Shown here: piece after piece, positions 9,493 to 17,921 of the stretch
Position numbering within the stretch: position 1 is the first letter of the stretch
How the letters are laid out: each line of letters starts with the position of its first letter
DNA from: Bradyrhizobium cytisi
GTDB taxonomy: Bacteria; Pseudomonadota; Alphaproteobacteria; Rhizobiales; Xanthobacteraceae
DNA length: 64,000 nucleotides
Assembly: GCF_008123515.1 (NCBI RefSeq)
Contig: NZ_VSSR01000005.1
Location: 62,001 to 126,000, forward strand
Direction of reading: 5' to 3'
The notes under the pieces: model-generated
What the model was told of the DNA's origin: nothing
Database searches by the model: none
Seen by the model: only the letters and a program-made list of their open reading frames with translations
Translations under genes and position numbers: made by a program

Positions 9493-10347
9493 ATGGATAC
9501 GCCTGCTTCGAGGTCCGTCTACGTTGCGCCATCGCTGACGTCCGCGCTCGATGCGCTCGACGAAGGCGGCGCCGCAGCCGCGCCCTTCGCCGGCGGCACC
9601 TGGATCATGCGCGCCCCAATCCGGCACGAGCTGCTCAAGCCCCGTTACGTCGCAATCGGGAGCATTCCGGAGCTCCATGGCATTAAAATCGATGCCGATG
9701 CGGTTGAAATCGGCGCGGCGGTCACGCACGCCACGCTGGCCGCAGCGCTGGCGGAGCTTTCGGAATTTAATGTGCTCACGGCGGCGGCCGGCCGCTCAGC
9801 CAATCCTGCTATCCGCGGGATGGCGACCATTGGCGGCAACCTCGCAACGACAGCATTTGCCGCGGCCGATTGCGTGCCCGCGCTGCTCTGCCTCGATGCC
9901 GAAGTCGAGATCGCGAGCCGAGGCAGCCGGGAGCGGATCGATCTGGAGCAATTTCTGACAATGAGATCGACACTTGCGCCCGGGTGGCTGGTCCAACGCA
10001 TCATCGTGCCGCGGCAGGAGCGCAAGACCGCTCACGCTCGCCTGCCGCTGCGACAGGCCGGAGACTATCCGACCGCCATCGTCAGTCTCGCCGTGAGCCT
10101 TGACGATGTCGGGCGTGTTCAGACGGCACGTGTCGCCGTCGGTTCAGTCGAGCCGGTTGCGCGCCGATGGGAGCGCCTTGAGGACGCTCTTGTCGGACAT
10201 CCGCTGAACGCGGCGAAGGCTGCGCATGCAGCGGCTGGGCTGGCGGATGAATTTACGGGTCGCGACAGTACCGACGTGCCTGCCTGGTACCGGGTGCGCG
10301 TCCTACCCGGCCTCGTCCGCCGTGCAGCCGCCGCGCTTGGCTCTTGA
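9493..10347 (+). CDS. Molybdenum hydroxylase FAD-binding (medium) subunit, CoxM/xanthine dehydrogenase family
   Basis: A 284-residue FAD-binding protein of the xanthine dehydrogenase/CO dehydrogenase family. The ATG at 9493 fits the family N terminus (SVYVAPSLTSALDALDEGG); a GTG at 9451 would overlap hyuB. The FAD motifs are visible: AAAPFAGGTWIMRAPIRHE in the first 50 residues and NPAIRGMATIGGNLATTAFA near residue 105. This subunit passes electrons from the 2Fe-2S protein to FAD and on to an acceptor. The order FAD, 2Fe-2S, Mo subunits matches coxM-S-L type operons. The enzyme class hydroxylates aromatic N-heterocycles or aldehydes with water; the substrate is inferred only from the hydantoinase context. 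Confidence 0.9.
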   Translation: MDTPASRSVYVAPSLTSALDALDEGGAAAAPFAGGTWIMRAPIRHELLKPRYVAIGSIPELHGIKIDADAVEIGAAVTHATLAAALAELSEFNVLTAAAGRSANPAIRGMATIGGNLATTAFAAADCVPALLCLDAEVEIASRGSRERIDLEQFLTMRSTLAPGWLVQRIIVPRQERKTAHARLPLRQAGDYPTAIVSLAVSLDDVGRVQTARVAVGSVEPVARRWERLEDALVGHPLNAAKAAHAAAGLADEFTGRDSTDVPAWYRVRVLPGLVRRAAAALGS

Positions 10348-10357
10348 ACCGTCGGGG

Positions 10358-10822
10358 ATGAACATGGGCCTTAGCCTGACCGTCAACGGCGATCACCTCA
10401 CCTCCACTGCCGATCCCATCACGCCACTCGTCGACGTCCTACGCGAGGAATTTCATCTGACGGGCGCAAAGCCGGTGTGTCGCGAGGGCTTTTGCGGCGC
10501 CTGCATGGTGTTGATCGACGGCAATCCCACCCCGTCGTGCCTGATGCCGGCCGCGCTCGCCGAGGGTTGCGATATCCGCACCGTCGAGGGCCTTGCCGTC
10601 AATGGCGGATTGAACCCGATCCAGGCCGCGCTCGAGGCCTGCGACGCGGTCCAATGCGGCATGTGCTTTCCCGGCATGGTGGTGAGCCTGACGCATCTCC
10701 TCACAACGCGCCCTGGGGCAACGCGCGACGATATTCGTGCTGCTCTCACGGGCAACATCTGCCGTTGCACCGGATACGAACGCATCATCGAGGCCGCGCT
10801 GCTGGCGCTTGCGACGACATGA
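10358..10822 (+). CDS. (2Fe-2S)-binding small subunit of molybdenum hydroxylase
   Basis: A 154-residue protein carrying both [2Fe-2S] centres of the family. The plant-ferredoxin-type cluster ligands are in CREGFCGACMVLIDG (with a further Cys in TPSCLMP), and the alpha-helical cluster ligands are in QCGMCFPGMV and GNICRCTGYERI. A second in-frame ATG six bases later (10364) could also start it. The open frame runs upstream into the FAD-subunit gene, but the family N terminus begins here. Its stop codon overlaps the start of the Mo subunit (ATGA), which couples their translation. Confidence 0.94.
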   Translation: MNMGLSLTVNGDHLTSTADPITPLVDVLREEFHLTGAKPVCREGFCGACMVLIDGNPTPSCLMPAALAEGCDIRTVEGLAVNGGLNPIQAALEACDAVQCGMCFPGMVVSLTHLLTTRPGATRDDIRAALTGNICRCTGYERIIEAALLALATT

Positions 10823-13206
10823 CGGGAGACGCAAAAGTGTCCGATGCTTCCGCAACCATGAATTTTAGACGACGCGACGCGGCGGACAAACTGCGCGGCC
10901 GCACGCGCTACACCATCGATCGCTACCTGCCCGGCATGCTGCACGCGGCTATCTTGCGTGCCGGCGTGCCGTCAGGCAGGATCGCCCGTCTCGACATCAC
11001 CAAAGCTGCCCGCATGCCCGGTGTGCGCGCCGTCGTGACGGCTGCCGATGCGCCCGGCATGATCGGGATCGGCATCGCCGACCACCCGCTCTTTGCCCGC
11101 GACGTGATCCGCTACGATGGCGAGCCGATCGCCGCGATCGCGGCGGACACGCTGATGCAGGCTCACGCCGCGCTTGCTGCAATTGACGTCGAGATCGAAC
11201 CACTGCCCGTGGTTCTCACCATGGCGGATGCGCTTGCGCCGGACGCTCCGCTCGTGCATCCCGACTGGCGCAACTACGAGGTTCTGCTCGAGGGCGGTGT
11301 CCGCGGAGGCAACATCGCCTGGGAGGCGACCGTCGTTCGCGGTGACGTCGATGCCGCATTTGCCCGGAGCGACGTCGAGATCATCGATAGCTCCTTCAGG
11401 GTCGGTCGCCAGAACCACGTCGCCTTCGAGCCGCGCGCAGTGGTCGCAAGTTATGAAGACGGGCGCTTCCACATCGAGACATCCACCCAGGTGCCCTGGA
11501 CCATCCGCAACGCAACCGCACGCCTGCTGGGCGTGCCGGCCTCGCGGGTCCGCGTCACGGTACCGCCGGTCGGCGGCGGCTTCGGCCTCAAATTCGATCT
11601 CGCGATCGAGCCTTTTGCGGCCCTTCTCGCTCGCGCGAGCGGACGGCCGGTCCGGCTTGTCAATTCGCGCGAGGAAGAGATGCTCACCTGTCTCTTTCGC
11701 GAAAACGCCGAGATTCGCATACGCTCGGCGGTGACGCGCGATGGCGAGATCGTCGGACGGGAAGCCGTCGTCCTGATGGATTGCGGCGCATATGGTGGCG
11801 AACAGATTTTCCTGACGACGATGACCGCTCACACGCTCGGCGGAAATTACTCCCTTGGCGCGGTGCGGCTCGTCTCGCGCGCGGTCTATACCAACACCGC
11901 TCCGAACGGCGCTTTCCGTGCCTGCAACGGCGTCTACAACACTTTCGCGCTCGAGCGGCATACCGACGAGGTCGCGGCCCGGATCGGCATGGATCCCCTT
12001 GCCTTCCGCCGCCGCAACGTGCTCGGCGACGGCGATCTCGGCGCCACCGGCCAGGTGTTCGAGGGCGACGTGCTCGGCCCGATGCTTGACCGGATGGATA
12101 CGATGCGCGATGCCGCCGCAACGCCGCCCGGGTGTGATGACGGCCGGCTTTATGGACGCGCGACCGTGGTCGGCACATGGTTCGTCTTTGTCGGCCCGTC
12201 GGCCGCGACCGTGAACATGAATGCCGACGGGACGGCGACGCTGGTGACGTCGGGGGTCGAGATCGGGTCAGGCTCCATGATGCAGGCTCTGCCTCAGATC
12301 GTGGCCGGCACGCTCGGCCTCAGCCCTCATGATGTGATCGTGCGCGCAGCCGACACGGATGCCGCCGGCTACGATGTCGGAGTCGGAGGCGGCCGAACCA
12401 CTGTCTCGCTCGGTGCAGCCAGCTTGTCGGCGGCGCACGAGGTGCGCACGAAGCTGCTGAAGGTCGCCTCGGAGATGATCGAGGCCGCGGCCGAGGATCT
12501 GGTCATGCGCTCGGGGCGAATTGAAATTGCCGGAGCGCCGGGCTCCGGCCGCCTGATCTCCGAGGTTGCAGCCCGCGCCCAGGCGCAGATCGGCCCGATC
12601 TCCGGCACCGGCGCCTTCACAGGAGCCGGTATGCCTGCGATGCCCGGCTGCGTCGCCGGCCATTTCATCGACGCGATCGACATCCCCGTCTTCGCCGTCC
12701 ATGATTGTGAGGTTGCCGTCGACACTGAGACAGGACACGTCGAGGTATTGAGCTATCGCGTCGTGCAGGACGTCGGCCGCGCGCTGAACCCGCGCGCAAT
12801 CCATGGCCAGATCCAGGGCGGCGTTGTGCAGGGATTGGGCTATGCCCTGCATGAGGAAGTGACGATCGGCAGCAATGGCCGCGTCCGTCAAAATGGCTTC
12901 GAGACCTACCGCGTGCCGCTGGCCCTCGATGTCGTGCCGGTCGAGATCAACCTGTACGAAGGTGCGCCGTCGATCGGTCCGCTCGGGACGAAGGGTGCCG
13001 GCGAAGTCCCGATCCTGAATGTCGCAGCCGCCGTCGCTTGTGCCGTCGCCAACGCAATCGGAAAACCGATCCTGGAGCTGCCACTAACTCCGCCGCGGGT
13101 GCTCGAACTCCTCCTCGACCAAAGGCCGACTCTCTCCCTGCCCCACATTGCCGAAGCCTGGACGAACAATCTGCTGCGCCCGCACAAAACTGACGGGTCG
13201 AATTGA
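10819..13206 (+). CDS. Molybdopterin-binding large subunit, xanthine dehydrogenase/CoxL family
   Basis: A 795-residue catalytic subunit of a molybdenum hydroxylase, starting at an ATG that overlaps the upstream stop. Features in order: N-terminal a/b hammerhead (GRTRYTIDRYLPGMLHAAIL), the PVGGGFGLKFDLAIEPFAAL Mo-cofactor segment near residue 250, the active-site loop APNGAFRACNGVYNTFALE near residue 362, VGVGGGRTTVSLGAAS near residue 520 and, near the C terminus, GTKGAGEVPILNVAAAVA, which contains the catalytic glutamate of the family. No AYXCXXR-type CO dehydrogenase motif is seen, so CO oxidation is unlikely. Together with the FAD and 2Fe-2S subunits it should hydroxylate a heterocycle or aldehyde feeding the HyuAB reaction (inference). 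Confidence 0.92.
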   Translation: MTGDAKVSDASATMNFRRRDAADKLRGRTRYTIDRYLPGMLHAAILRAGVPSGRIARLDITKAARMPGVRAVVTAADAPGMIGIGIADHPLFARDVIRYDGEPIAAIAADTLMQAHAALAAIDVEIEPLPVVLTMADALAPDAPLVHPDWRNYEVLLEGGVRGGNIAWEATVVRGDVDAAFARSDVEIIDSSFRVGRQNHVAFEPRAVVASYEDGRFHIETSTQVPWTIRNATARLLGVPASRVRVTVPPVGGGFGLKFDLAIEPFAALLARASGRPVRLVNSREEEMLTCLFRENAEIRIRSAVTRDGEIVGREAVVLMDCGAYGGEQIFLTTMTAHTLGGNYSLGAVRLVSRAVYTNTAPNGAFRACNGVYNTFALERHTDEVAARIGMDPLAFRRRNVLGDGDLGATGQVFEGDVLGPMLDRMDTMRDAAATPPGCDDGRLYGRATVVGTWFVFVGPSAATVNMNADGTATLVTSGVEIGSGSMMQALPQIVAGTLGLSPHDVIVRAADTDAAGYDVGVGGGRTTVSLGAASLSAAHEVRTKLLKVASEMIEAAAEDLVMRSGRIEIAGAPGSGRLISEVAARAQAQIGPISGTGAFTGAGMPAMPGCVAGHFIDAIDIPVFAVHDCEVAVDTETGHVEVLSYRVVQDVGRALNPRAIHGQIQGGVVQGLGYALHEEVTIGSNGRVRQNGFETYRVPLALDVVPVEINLYEGAPSIGPLGTKGAGEVPILNVAAAVACAVANAIGKPILELPLTPPRVLELLLDQRPTLSLPHIAEAWTNNLLRPHKTDGSN

Positions 13207-13246
13207 ACGACCAAAGGCGGCAAGATTCCGCTTGGAGCTTTTGCCC

Positions 13247-13762
13247 CTAAAACGAGCACCCAGGCTCGGCTGGATCGGTCACCCCGACCGTATGGTAGGC
13301 GCGGCCGAAATAGATCAGATTGTCGGTGCAGCCGGATTTTTGCACAGCCACGACACGGCAGAACAGCACATCATGCGTGCCGACATTGACGATATCGGCA
13401 ATCCGGCAGTCGAACGCGGCAGCACAGTCGGCCAGCACCGGCGCGCCTGTTTCGAGCGTCGACCACGCGGCTGCGGCAAACCGTTCCTCCGCTGGCACCT
13501 TGCCGCCGAACAAGCGGGACAGTGGCTCGTGCCGGGCCGAGAGCACGTTGACGCACACCACCTTGTTGCGCGTCACGCCGGCATAGGCCGAGGAGCCGCG
13601 GTTGATGCAAACCAGCAGCGTCGGCGGATCGTCCGTGACGCTGCAAATCGCAGATGCAGTAAATCCGGCACGGCCAGCGCCGCCGTCGGTCGTGACGATA
13701 CTGACGGCCGCACCGAGACGAGCCATCGCGTCGCGGTAGTCTTGAGGGGCGACGTCCTGCAT
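13247..13762 (-). CDS. RutF-like flavin reductase
   Basis: A 171-residue flavin reductase of the DIM6/NTAB family that resembles RutF of the pyrimidine pathway more than HpaC: YRDAMARLGAAVSIVTTDG at the start, GRAGFTASAICSVTDDPPTL near residue 30, LFGGKVPAEERFAAAAW near residue 83 and IVNVGTHDVLFCRVVAV near residue 128. Such enzymes make reduced FMN for a partner monooxygenase. It follows the amidohydrolase gene by 8 bases on the same strand and converges with the molybdenum hydroxylase operon (40-base gap). The only FMN-dependent monooxygenase in view is at 23114-24418, in the divergent set, and is the candidate partner. Confidence 0.9.
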   Translation of the reverse strand: MQDVAPQDYRDAMARLGAAVSIVTTDGGAGRAGFTASAICSVTDDPPTLLVCINRGSSAYAGVTRNKVVCVNVLSARHEPLSRLFGGKVPAEERFAAAAWSTLETGAPVLADCAAAFDCRIADIVNVGTHDVLFCRVVAVQKSGCTDNLIYFGRAYHTVGVTDPAEPGCSF

Positions 13763-13770
13763 CGATATTC

Positions 13771-15024
13771 TTACGCCTCGACGGCAGGCGCAAAGGCGAG
13801 CCTGCGCAACACCTGCACCAACACGGACGCGCCGGCGGCAACGTGATCAGGTTCGGCCCATTCGTGCTCGACATGGCTCGCGCCGTCGCGGCACGGGATG
13901 AAGATCATGGCAGCGGGACAGATTTTGGCGAGATGACGGGCATCGTGACCTGCCGCGGAAAGGATCGTCATGGTGGAATGTCCCTGCTCACGCGCCGCCT
14001 GCGCGATGCTCGCCCGCAGGCGCTCATCGAAGGCGTTCGACGGCGCATCGACGAGCGGCGTCACCGTGACCGCGCACGGTGAGGCGGTCTCCTCGCAAAG
14101 AGCTTTGATACGCGCACCGGCCGCATCGAGCACGGCATTGTCAGGGTGACGCAGATCGATACTGAAGCTGACGCGCGACGGCACTACGGACGGCGCATTC
14201 GGCGAGACTGTAACCCGGCCGATGGTGAATTTGATGTCTGCGTCAATGGTGCCGATCTCGGTATGGAGCGCCGTCGCCATCCGGGCAAAGGCCGCGAGCG
14301 CATCCCGCCGCTCCAACTGCGCCAGCGTGCCGGCATGGCCCTCGGCACCCACGACCACCACCTGAAAGGTCTTCTTGCCCTGGATGCCGGTGACGACACC
14401 GATGGTGCAGGCGGCCGCTTCCAGCAATGGTCCCTGCTCAATGTGCAATTCGAGATAGGCTCCGACCGCAAAGCCGAGTGGTCGATGCGGCATATCGGGA
14501 AAAGCCTGATGGAGGCGATCGAGCGCCTCGCCGACGCTGATGCCGTCTGCATCGCGCGCGGCGCGGATCGCGTCCATGTCGCGCTCGCCCGTAAAGGCCT
14601 CCGAACCCATCATGCCCGGAGCGAAGCGCGAGCCCTCCTCGTTCATCCAGGCGACGACGATGACGTCGCGCGCAGGCTTGTCGCCTCGCTCGGCGAACGA
14701 GACCACCGCCTCCAACGCTGCCATCACGCCGGCAGCACCGTCGAACTTGCCGCCGGTCGGCTGGCTATCGAGATGGCTACCAAGGAGAAACGGCGGCGCG
14801 GCGCGGTCGCGGCCGGCCAGCGTCAGGAACAGGTTTCCCGCAGCATCCGTCGACGGTGTCAATCCTGCCTCAAGCGCCCAGCCGATGACCCGTCGCCACG
14901 CCGCGATCTCGCCATCGCTCAGCGCCTGGCGGTTGACCCCGCCGGCCGGCGTCGCGCCGATCTCGGCGAGCGCCATCAAGCGGATCCAGAGCCGATCGGC
15001 GTTGATCAGAGGTTGGCTCGTCAT
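13771..15024 (-). CDS. Zn-dependent hydrolase, N-carbamoyl-amino-acid/allantoate amidohydrolase family (M20)
   Basis: A 417-residue M20-type amidase. Metal-binding segments are visible: LGSHLDSQPTGGKFDGAAGV near residue 80 (His and Asp), MNEEGSRFAPGMMGSEAF near residue 120 and YLELHIEQGPLLE near residue 185, with SAAGHDARHLAKICP and SHVEHEWAEPDH near the C terminus. Relatives hydrolyse N-carbamoyl-L-amino acids, allantoate or beta-ureidopropionate, the ring-opened products of hydantoins, allantoin and pyrimidines. The start is the ATG at 15024 (MTSQPLINADRL); the frame is open upstream but runs into the neighbouring hydrolase gene. It is part of a - strand operon and fits as the step after ring opening. 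Confidence 0.93.
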   Translation of the reverse strand: MTSQPLINADRLWIRLMALAEIGATPAGGVNRQALSDGEIAAWRRVIGWALEAGLTPSTDAAGNLFLTLAGRDRAAPPFLLGSHLDSQPTGGKFDGAAGVMAALEAVVSFAERGDKPARDVIVVAWMNEEGSRFAPGMMGSEAFTGERDMDAIRAARDADGISVGEALDRLHQAFPDMPHRPLGFAVGAYLELHIEQGPLLEAAACTIGVVTGIQGKKTFQVVVVGAEGHAGTLAQLERRDALAAFARMATALHTEIGTIDADIKFTIGRVTVSPNAPSVVPSRVSFSIDLRHPDNAVLDAAGARIKALCEETASPCAVTVTPLVDAPSNAFDERLRASIAQAAREQGHSTMTILSAAGHDARHLAKICPAAMIFIPCRDGASHVEHEWAEPDHVAAGASVLVQVLRRLAFAPAVEA

Positions 15025-15028
15025 CGAT

Positions 15029-15916
15029 CTACTTCGTACGCATAATCTGGCCCGGCAGCGCGCGGGGATCGCGTGGCAGCCAGTGTCCGACCTCGACCTG
15101 GGCAATGAACTCGGCGAGCAGTGCGTTGAACGCCGCCGGTTCTTCGAGATTGAGCGTGTGGCCGGTCTTGGGGAAGACCGAGAGGCCGCAGGCCGGAATG
15201 GTCTTCTTCAGGAAGATGCCGGGCTGGAGGCAGTGATCGTCCTCGTCACCGACGACGACCAGCGTCGGCACCATCATCTTTTTCAGGTCGTCTTCGAGAT
15301 CATAGAAGGACGGCCGCCGCGCCTGGACGCCGCGCATGGTGTTGGCGGCACCGCGATCGGAATGGGTGGCAAGGCGATCGGCGAATTCCTGCCAGCCCCG
15401 CGGATCCTTGTTCTGGAACTGAACGCGGCTCGCGCCGAGCGCATAGATCTTCGAAAACTCCTTCGCGCCCTGCTTCTCGAAATTGTCGGCGACTTCGCGC
15501 GAGACGCCGCGAAAATACTCCTCGAACTCCTTCTCGCAGCCATAGCCGGCACCGGCAACCGTCAGCGACAGAGCGCGCTCCGGCGTACGCAGGCCGAAAT
15601 GCACCGTGCAGAAGCCGCCCATGGAGAGGCCGACGATGTGCGCTTTCTCGATCTCGAGCGCGTCGAGCACGGCGACCGCATCGTCCGCAGCGATCGCCTG
15701 CGAATAGGCCTCCACGCTGTCGGGCACGTCCGACGGCGGATAGCCGCGCGCGGCGTAGCTGATGCAGCGGTAGCGGCGGCTGAAATAGCGGAGCTGCGGC
15801 TCCCAGCTTTCGTGATTGCCGCCGAACTCGTGAATGAAGAGGATCGGCGTGCCCTCGCCCGCCTCTTCCACATGAAGCTTCACACCGTCCTTCGTTGTGA
15901 TCATCGTCATCGGCAT
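15029..15916 (-). CDS. Alpha/beta hydrolase
   Basis: A 295-residue alpha/beta-hydrolase-fold enzyme. It shows the oxyanion segment PILFIHEFGGNHESW near residue 28, the nucleophile elbow IVGLSMGGFCTVHFG near residue 103 (serine in GLSMGG), PTLVVVGDEDDHCLQPG near residue 225 (acid residue) and the catalytic-histidine segment FPKTGHTLNLEEPAAF near residue 255. Start candidates are ATGs at 15916, 15910 and 15904; the first is used. It lies 4 bases from the amidohydrolase and 5 bases from the aminotransferase, so it is translated within the same operon. It may hydrolyse an amide, ester or carbamate intermediate, in the manner of RutD, but sequence similarity to RutD is only at superfamily level. 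Confidence 0.9.
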   Translation of the reverse strand: MPMTMITTKDGVKLHVEEAGEGTPILFIHEFGGNHESWEPQLRYFSRRYRCISYAARGYPPSDVPDSVEAYSQAIAADDAVAVLDALEIEKAHIVGLSMGGFCTVHFGLRTPERALSLTVAGAGYGCEKEFEEYFRGVSREVADNFEKQGAKEFSKIYALGASRVQFQNKDPRGWQEFADRLATHSDRGAANTMRGVQARRPSFYDLEDDLKKMMVPTLVVVGDEDDHCLQPGIFLKKTIPACGLSVFPKTGHTLNLEEPAAFNALLAEFIAQVEVGHWLPRDPRALPGQIMRTK

Positions 15917-15921
15917 CGTCC

Positions 15922-17067
15922 CTAGAATTGCGGCGGCAGGTCGTTCAGCGTGCGTGCCTGCGCGACCATCTCCGGCAATAGCGTGCAGAGCTTTTCGACC
16001 CAGGCCTGCGGCACCGAGGTGCTGATCTTCACAAAACGGTCGCCGAAGCGCTGGGTGTGATAAGTGCCCTGGCGGATCATGATGCCCTGGCGGCGATAGC
16101 ACTCGACCAGCGCCTCGGGGCGGATGCCTGCCGCGATGGTTTCGAGCACCAGGAAGTTTCCGTGCGAGGGCATGATCGGCAGCGCGAGTCCCTCGATACC
16201 GGCCGCCGCCTCCTGGATCATCGCCTTGTTGGCGCGGTCGGTGCTGCGGACCTTCTTCATCCATTCGGCCTTGACCGACAAGCCCGCCTGCGCGGCGCGC
16301 TGGGCGATGACGCTTGCGCCGAGCACGCTGGTGGAGGTGTGCGCCAACTCCGCGAACAGGTCGGGCGCTGCGACAAGCGCACCGATGCGCAGGCCGGCGA
16401 GCCCGAGCCATTTCGAAAAGCTGGTCGAGACCACCGAGCCTTTCGGCGCCACATGAAGTGCCGGCGTGTGGCCGTCGGCGAAATCGCGGTAGGTGCAGTC
16501 GTGCACCAGCAGCGCGGCGCAGTCGCGCGCGATCGCCGCAAAACTCTCGATCTCCTCGCGCGTGTAGCGGATGCCGAGCGGATTGTTGGGATCGACCAGA
16601 TAAATGATCGCGGTGCGCTCATCGACATGGGCCTTCAGCGCCTCAGCCGTCAGGCGATAGTTGCAGGCCGGATCGTAGATCGGAATCTCGATCACCTCGG
16701 CGCCCTGCTGGCGCGCGAACAGGCACGGCCATTTCCAGGTCGGATCGGTCGTCACAAACGTCGTGCCGGGCTTGCAGCGGGCGCGGCAGATCATGGCCAG
16801 CGCATTGACGCCACCCTCAGTCACCAGCGCTTCGGCACCGGGCGTGCCGAGATCAGCGACGATCGCCGCGCGTAGCGCCTCGAAGCCGAGCGGCGGGGCA
16901 TAGGCATTGAACTCGCCCGCCTCGATCGAGCGCAGCATCGCTTCGCGCACGGCGGGATGGCTCTCGATATGGTTGGTGTTCTGGCCGAGCCAACAGAGTT
17001 CCGGCGTCGCCAAGAGCTCGTCGAAATAGCGATTGCGGACCAGCGCCGCGGATTGAGGTCCCGACAT
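15922..17067 (-). CDS. PLP-dependent aminotransferase, class I/II
   Basis: A 381-residue fold-type I PLP enzyme. Visible are YAPPLGFEALRAAIVADLG near residue 55, the Asn/Asp pocket VDPNNPLGIRYTREEIESFA near residue 160 and the cofactor-lysine segment STSFSKWLGLAGLRIGALV near residue 220, with the C-terminal IRQGTYHTQRFGDRFVKIS carrying the carboxylate-binding Arg. It belongs with aspartate/histidinol-phosphate-type aminotransferases; the amino donor and acceptor are unknown. It sits mid-operon between an SDR and an alpha/beta hydrolase and may remove the amino group of an amino acid released by the amidohydrolase (inference). Confidence 0.92.
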   Translation of the reverse strand: MSGPQSAALVRNRYFDELLATPELCWLGQNTNHIESHPAVREAMLRSIEAGEFNAYAPPLGFEALRAAIVADLGTPGAEALVTEGGVNALAMICRARCKPGTTFVTTDPTWKWPCLFARQQGAEVIEIPIYDPACNYRLTAEALKAHVDERTAIIYLVDPNNPLGIRYTREEIESFAAIARDCAALLVHDCTYRDFADGHTPALHVAPKGSVVSTSFSKWLGLAGLRIGALVAAPDLFAELAHTSTSVLGASVIAQRAAQAGLSVKAEWMKKVRSTDRANKAMIQEAAAGIEGLALPIMPSHGNFLVLETIAAGIRPEALVECYRRQGIMIRQGTYHTQRFGDRFVKISTSVPQAWVEKLCTLLPEMVAQARTLNDLPPQF

Positions 17068-17074
17068 CGACGCC

Positions 17075-17854
17075 TCAGATCACCGAGCCGCGCGCGGCAA
17101 TGCCGCCGTCGATCGTCACCACGGTGCCGGTGACGTAGCCCGACCGCGGCGAGGACAGGAAGGCGACGAGATCGGCCACTTCTTCCGACGTCGCTGGGCG
17201 CTTGCCCGGATATTTGTCGAATAGCTCCTCCCAGCGGCTTTCGTCGCCGAGCATGTCGATCGCCTTGCGCTTCATGATCTTGAGCATGCGGTCGGTGGCC
17301 ACCGGCCCCGGATTGACCGCGACGACGCGCACGCCGTGATCGAGACTGCGGCCGCCGAGCGCCTTGGTGAAGGACATCAGCGCCGCATTGCCGGTCGAGC
17401 CCGCGATGTAGCTCGCGTCCCAGTTCTCACCCGAATTGCCGATGATGTTGATGATGACGCCGTCCTTGCCCTTCATGCGCGGATAATAAAGACGCGACAG
17501 CGTGATGTAGCCGAACACCTTGAGATCGAAGCCGCGCCGCCATGCGGCATCGTCGAGGATCTCCAGCGAGCCGGCCGGGATGTCGCCGGCGTTGTTGATG
17601 AGAATGTCGATGTCGCCGACTTCGGCCGCGAGCTTCTCCATCGCAGCCGTACTCGACAGGTCGAGTGCGTGGATGCTGATCTTCACACCATGGCGGGCTT
17701 CGAGCTGCTTCTTGGCCTCGAGCATCGCCTCGCCGTTGCGGGCAGCGAGATGCAAATGACAGCCCTCCGCGGCGAAGAGCTCGGCCACCGCAAGTCCAAT
17801 TCCTTTCGACGCCCCGGTGATCAGGGCGGTCTTGTTCGTCAGCTTCAGGTCCAC
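17075..17854 (-). CDS. SDR-family oxidoreductase with atypical active site
   Basis: A 259-residue short-chain dehydrogenase with the NAD(P) motif LITGASKGIGLAVAE at residues 12-26 and DILINNAGDIP near residue 84. The usual YxxxK active-site motif appears as Tyr in SYIAGSTGNAALMSFTKALG, where the position four after Tyr is Ser and not Lys; a catalytic Ser upstream (NIIGNSGENWD) is present. It is the first gene of the - strand operon reaching flavin reductase. A long interrupted inverted repeat sits just upstream at 17869-17904, a likely control site. The missing Lys suggests altered chemistry; substrate unknown. Confidence 0.9.
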   Translation of the reverse strand: MDLKLTNKTALITGASKGIGLAVAELFAAEGCHLHLAARNGEAMLEAKKQLEARHGVKISIHALDLSSTAAMEKLAAEVGDIDILINNAGDIPAGSLEILDDAAWRRGFDLKVFGYITLSRLYYPRMKGKDGVIINIIGNSGENWDASYIAGSTGNAALMSFTKALGGRSLDHGVRVVAVNPGPVATDRMLKIMKRKAIDMLGDESRWEELFDKYPGKRPATSEEVADLVAFLSSPRSGYVTGTVVTIDGGIAARGSVI

Positions 17855-17868
17855 TCCGGGTCTCCAGG

Positions 17869-17904
17869 ATGCAAGCTAGATATACAAGGTCTAGCAATTT
17901 GCAT
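17869..17904. promoter_or_regulatory. Inverted repeat upstream of the SDR operon, candidate GntR operator
   Basis: ATGCAAGCTAGA (17869-17880) is repeated in reverse complement as TCTAGCAATTTGCAT (17890-17904), identical except for three extra bases in the right arm. It lies 15 bases before the first gene of the operon and close to the GntR gene, so an operator is the likely role. Confidence 0.45.
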
Positions 17905-17921
17905 ACCAACCGATCCCCGGG

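Noticed and set aside
10819..13206. Carbon-monoxide dehydrogenase large subunit
   Set aside because: The subunit order is cox-like, but the CO-dehydrogenase active-site loop motif is absent and the loop reads GAFRACNGVYN.
14540..15925. + strand open frame covering two - strand hydrolase genes
   Set aside because: Spans two real genes on the other strand and has no recognised domain.
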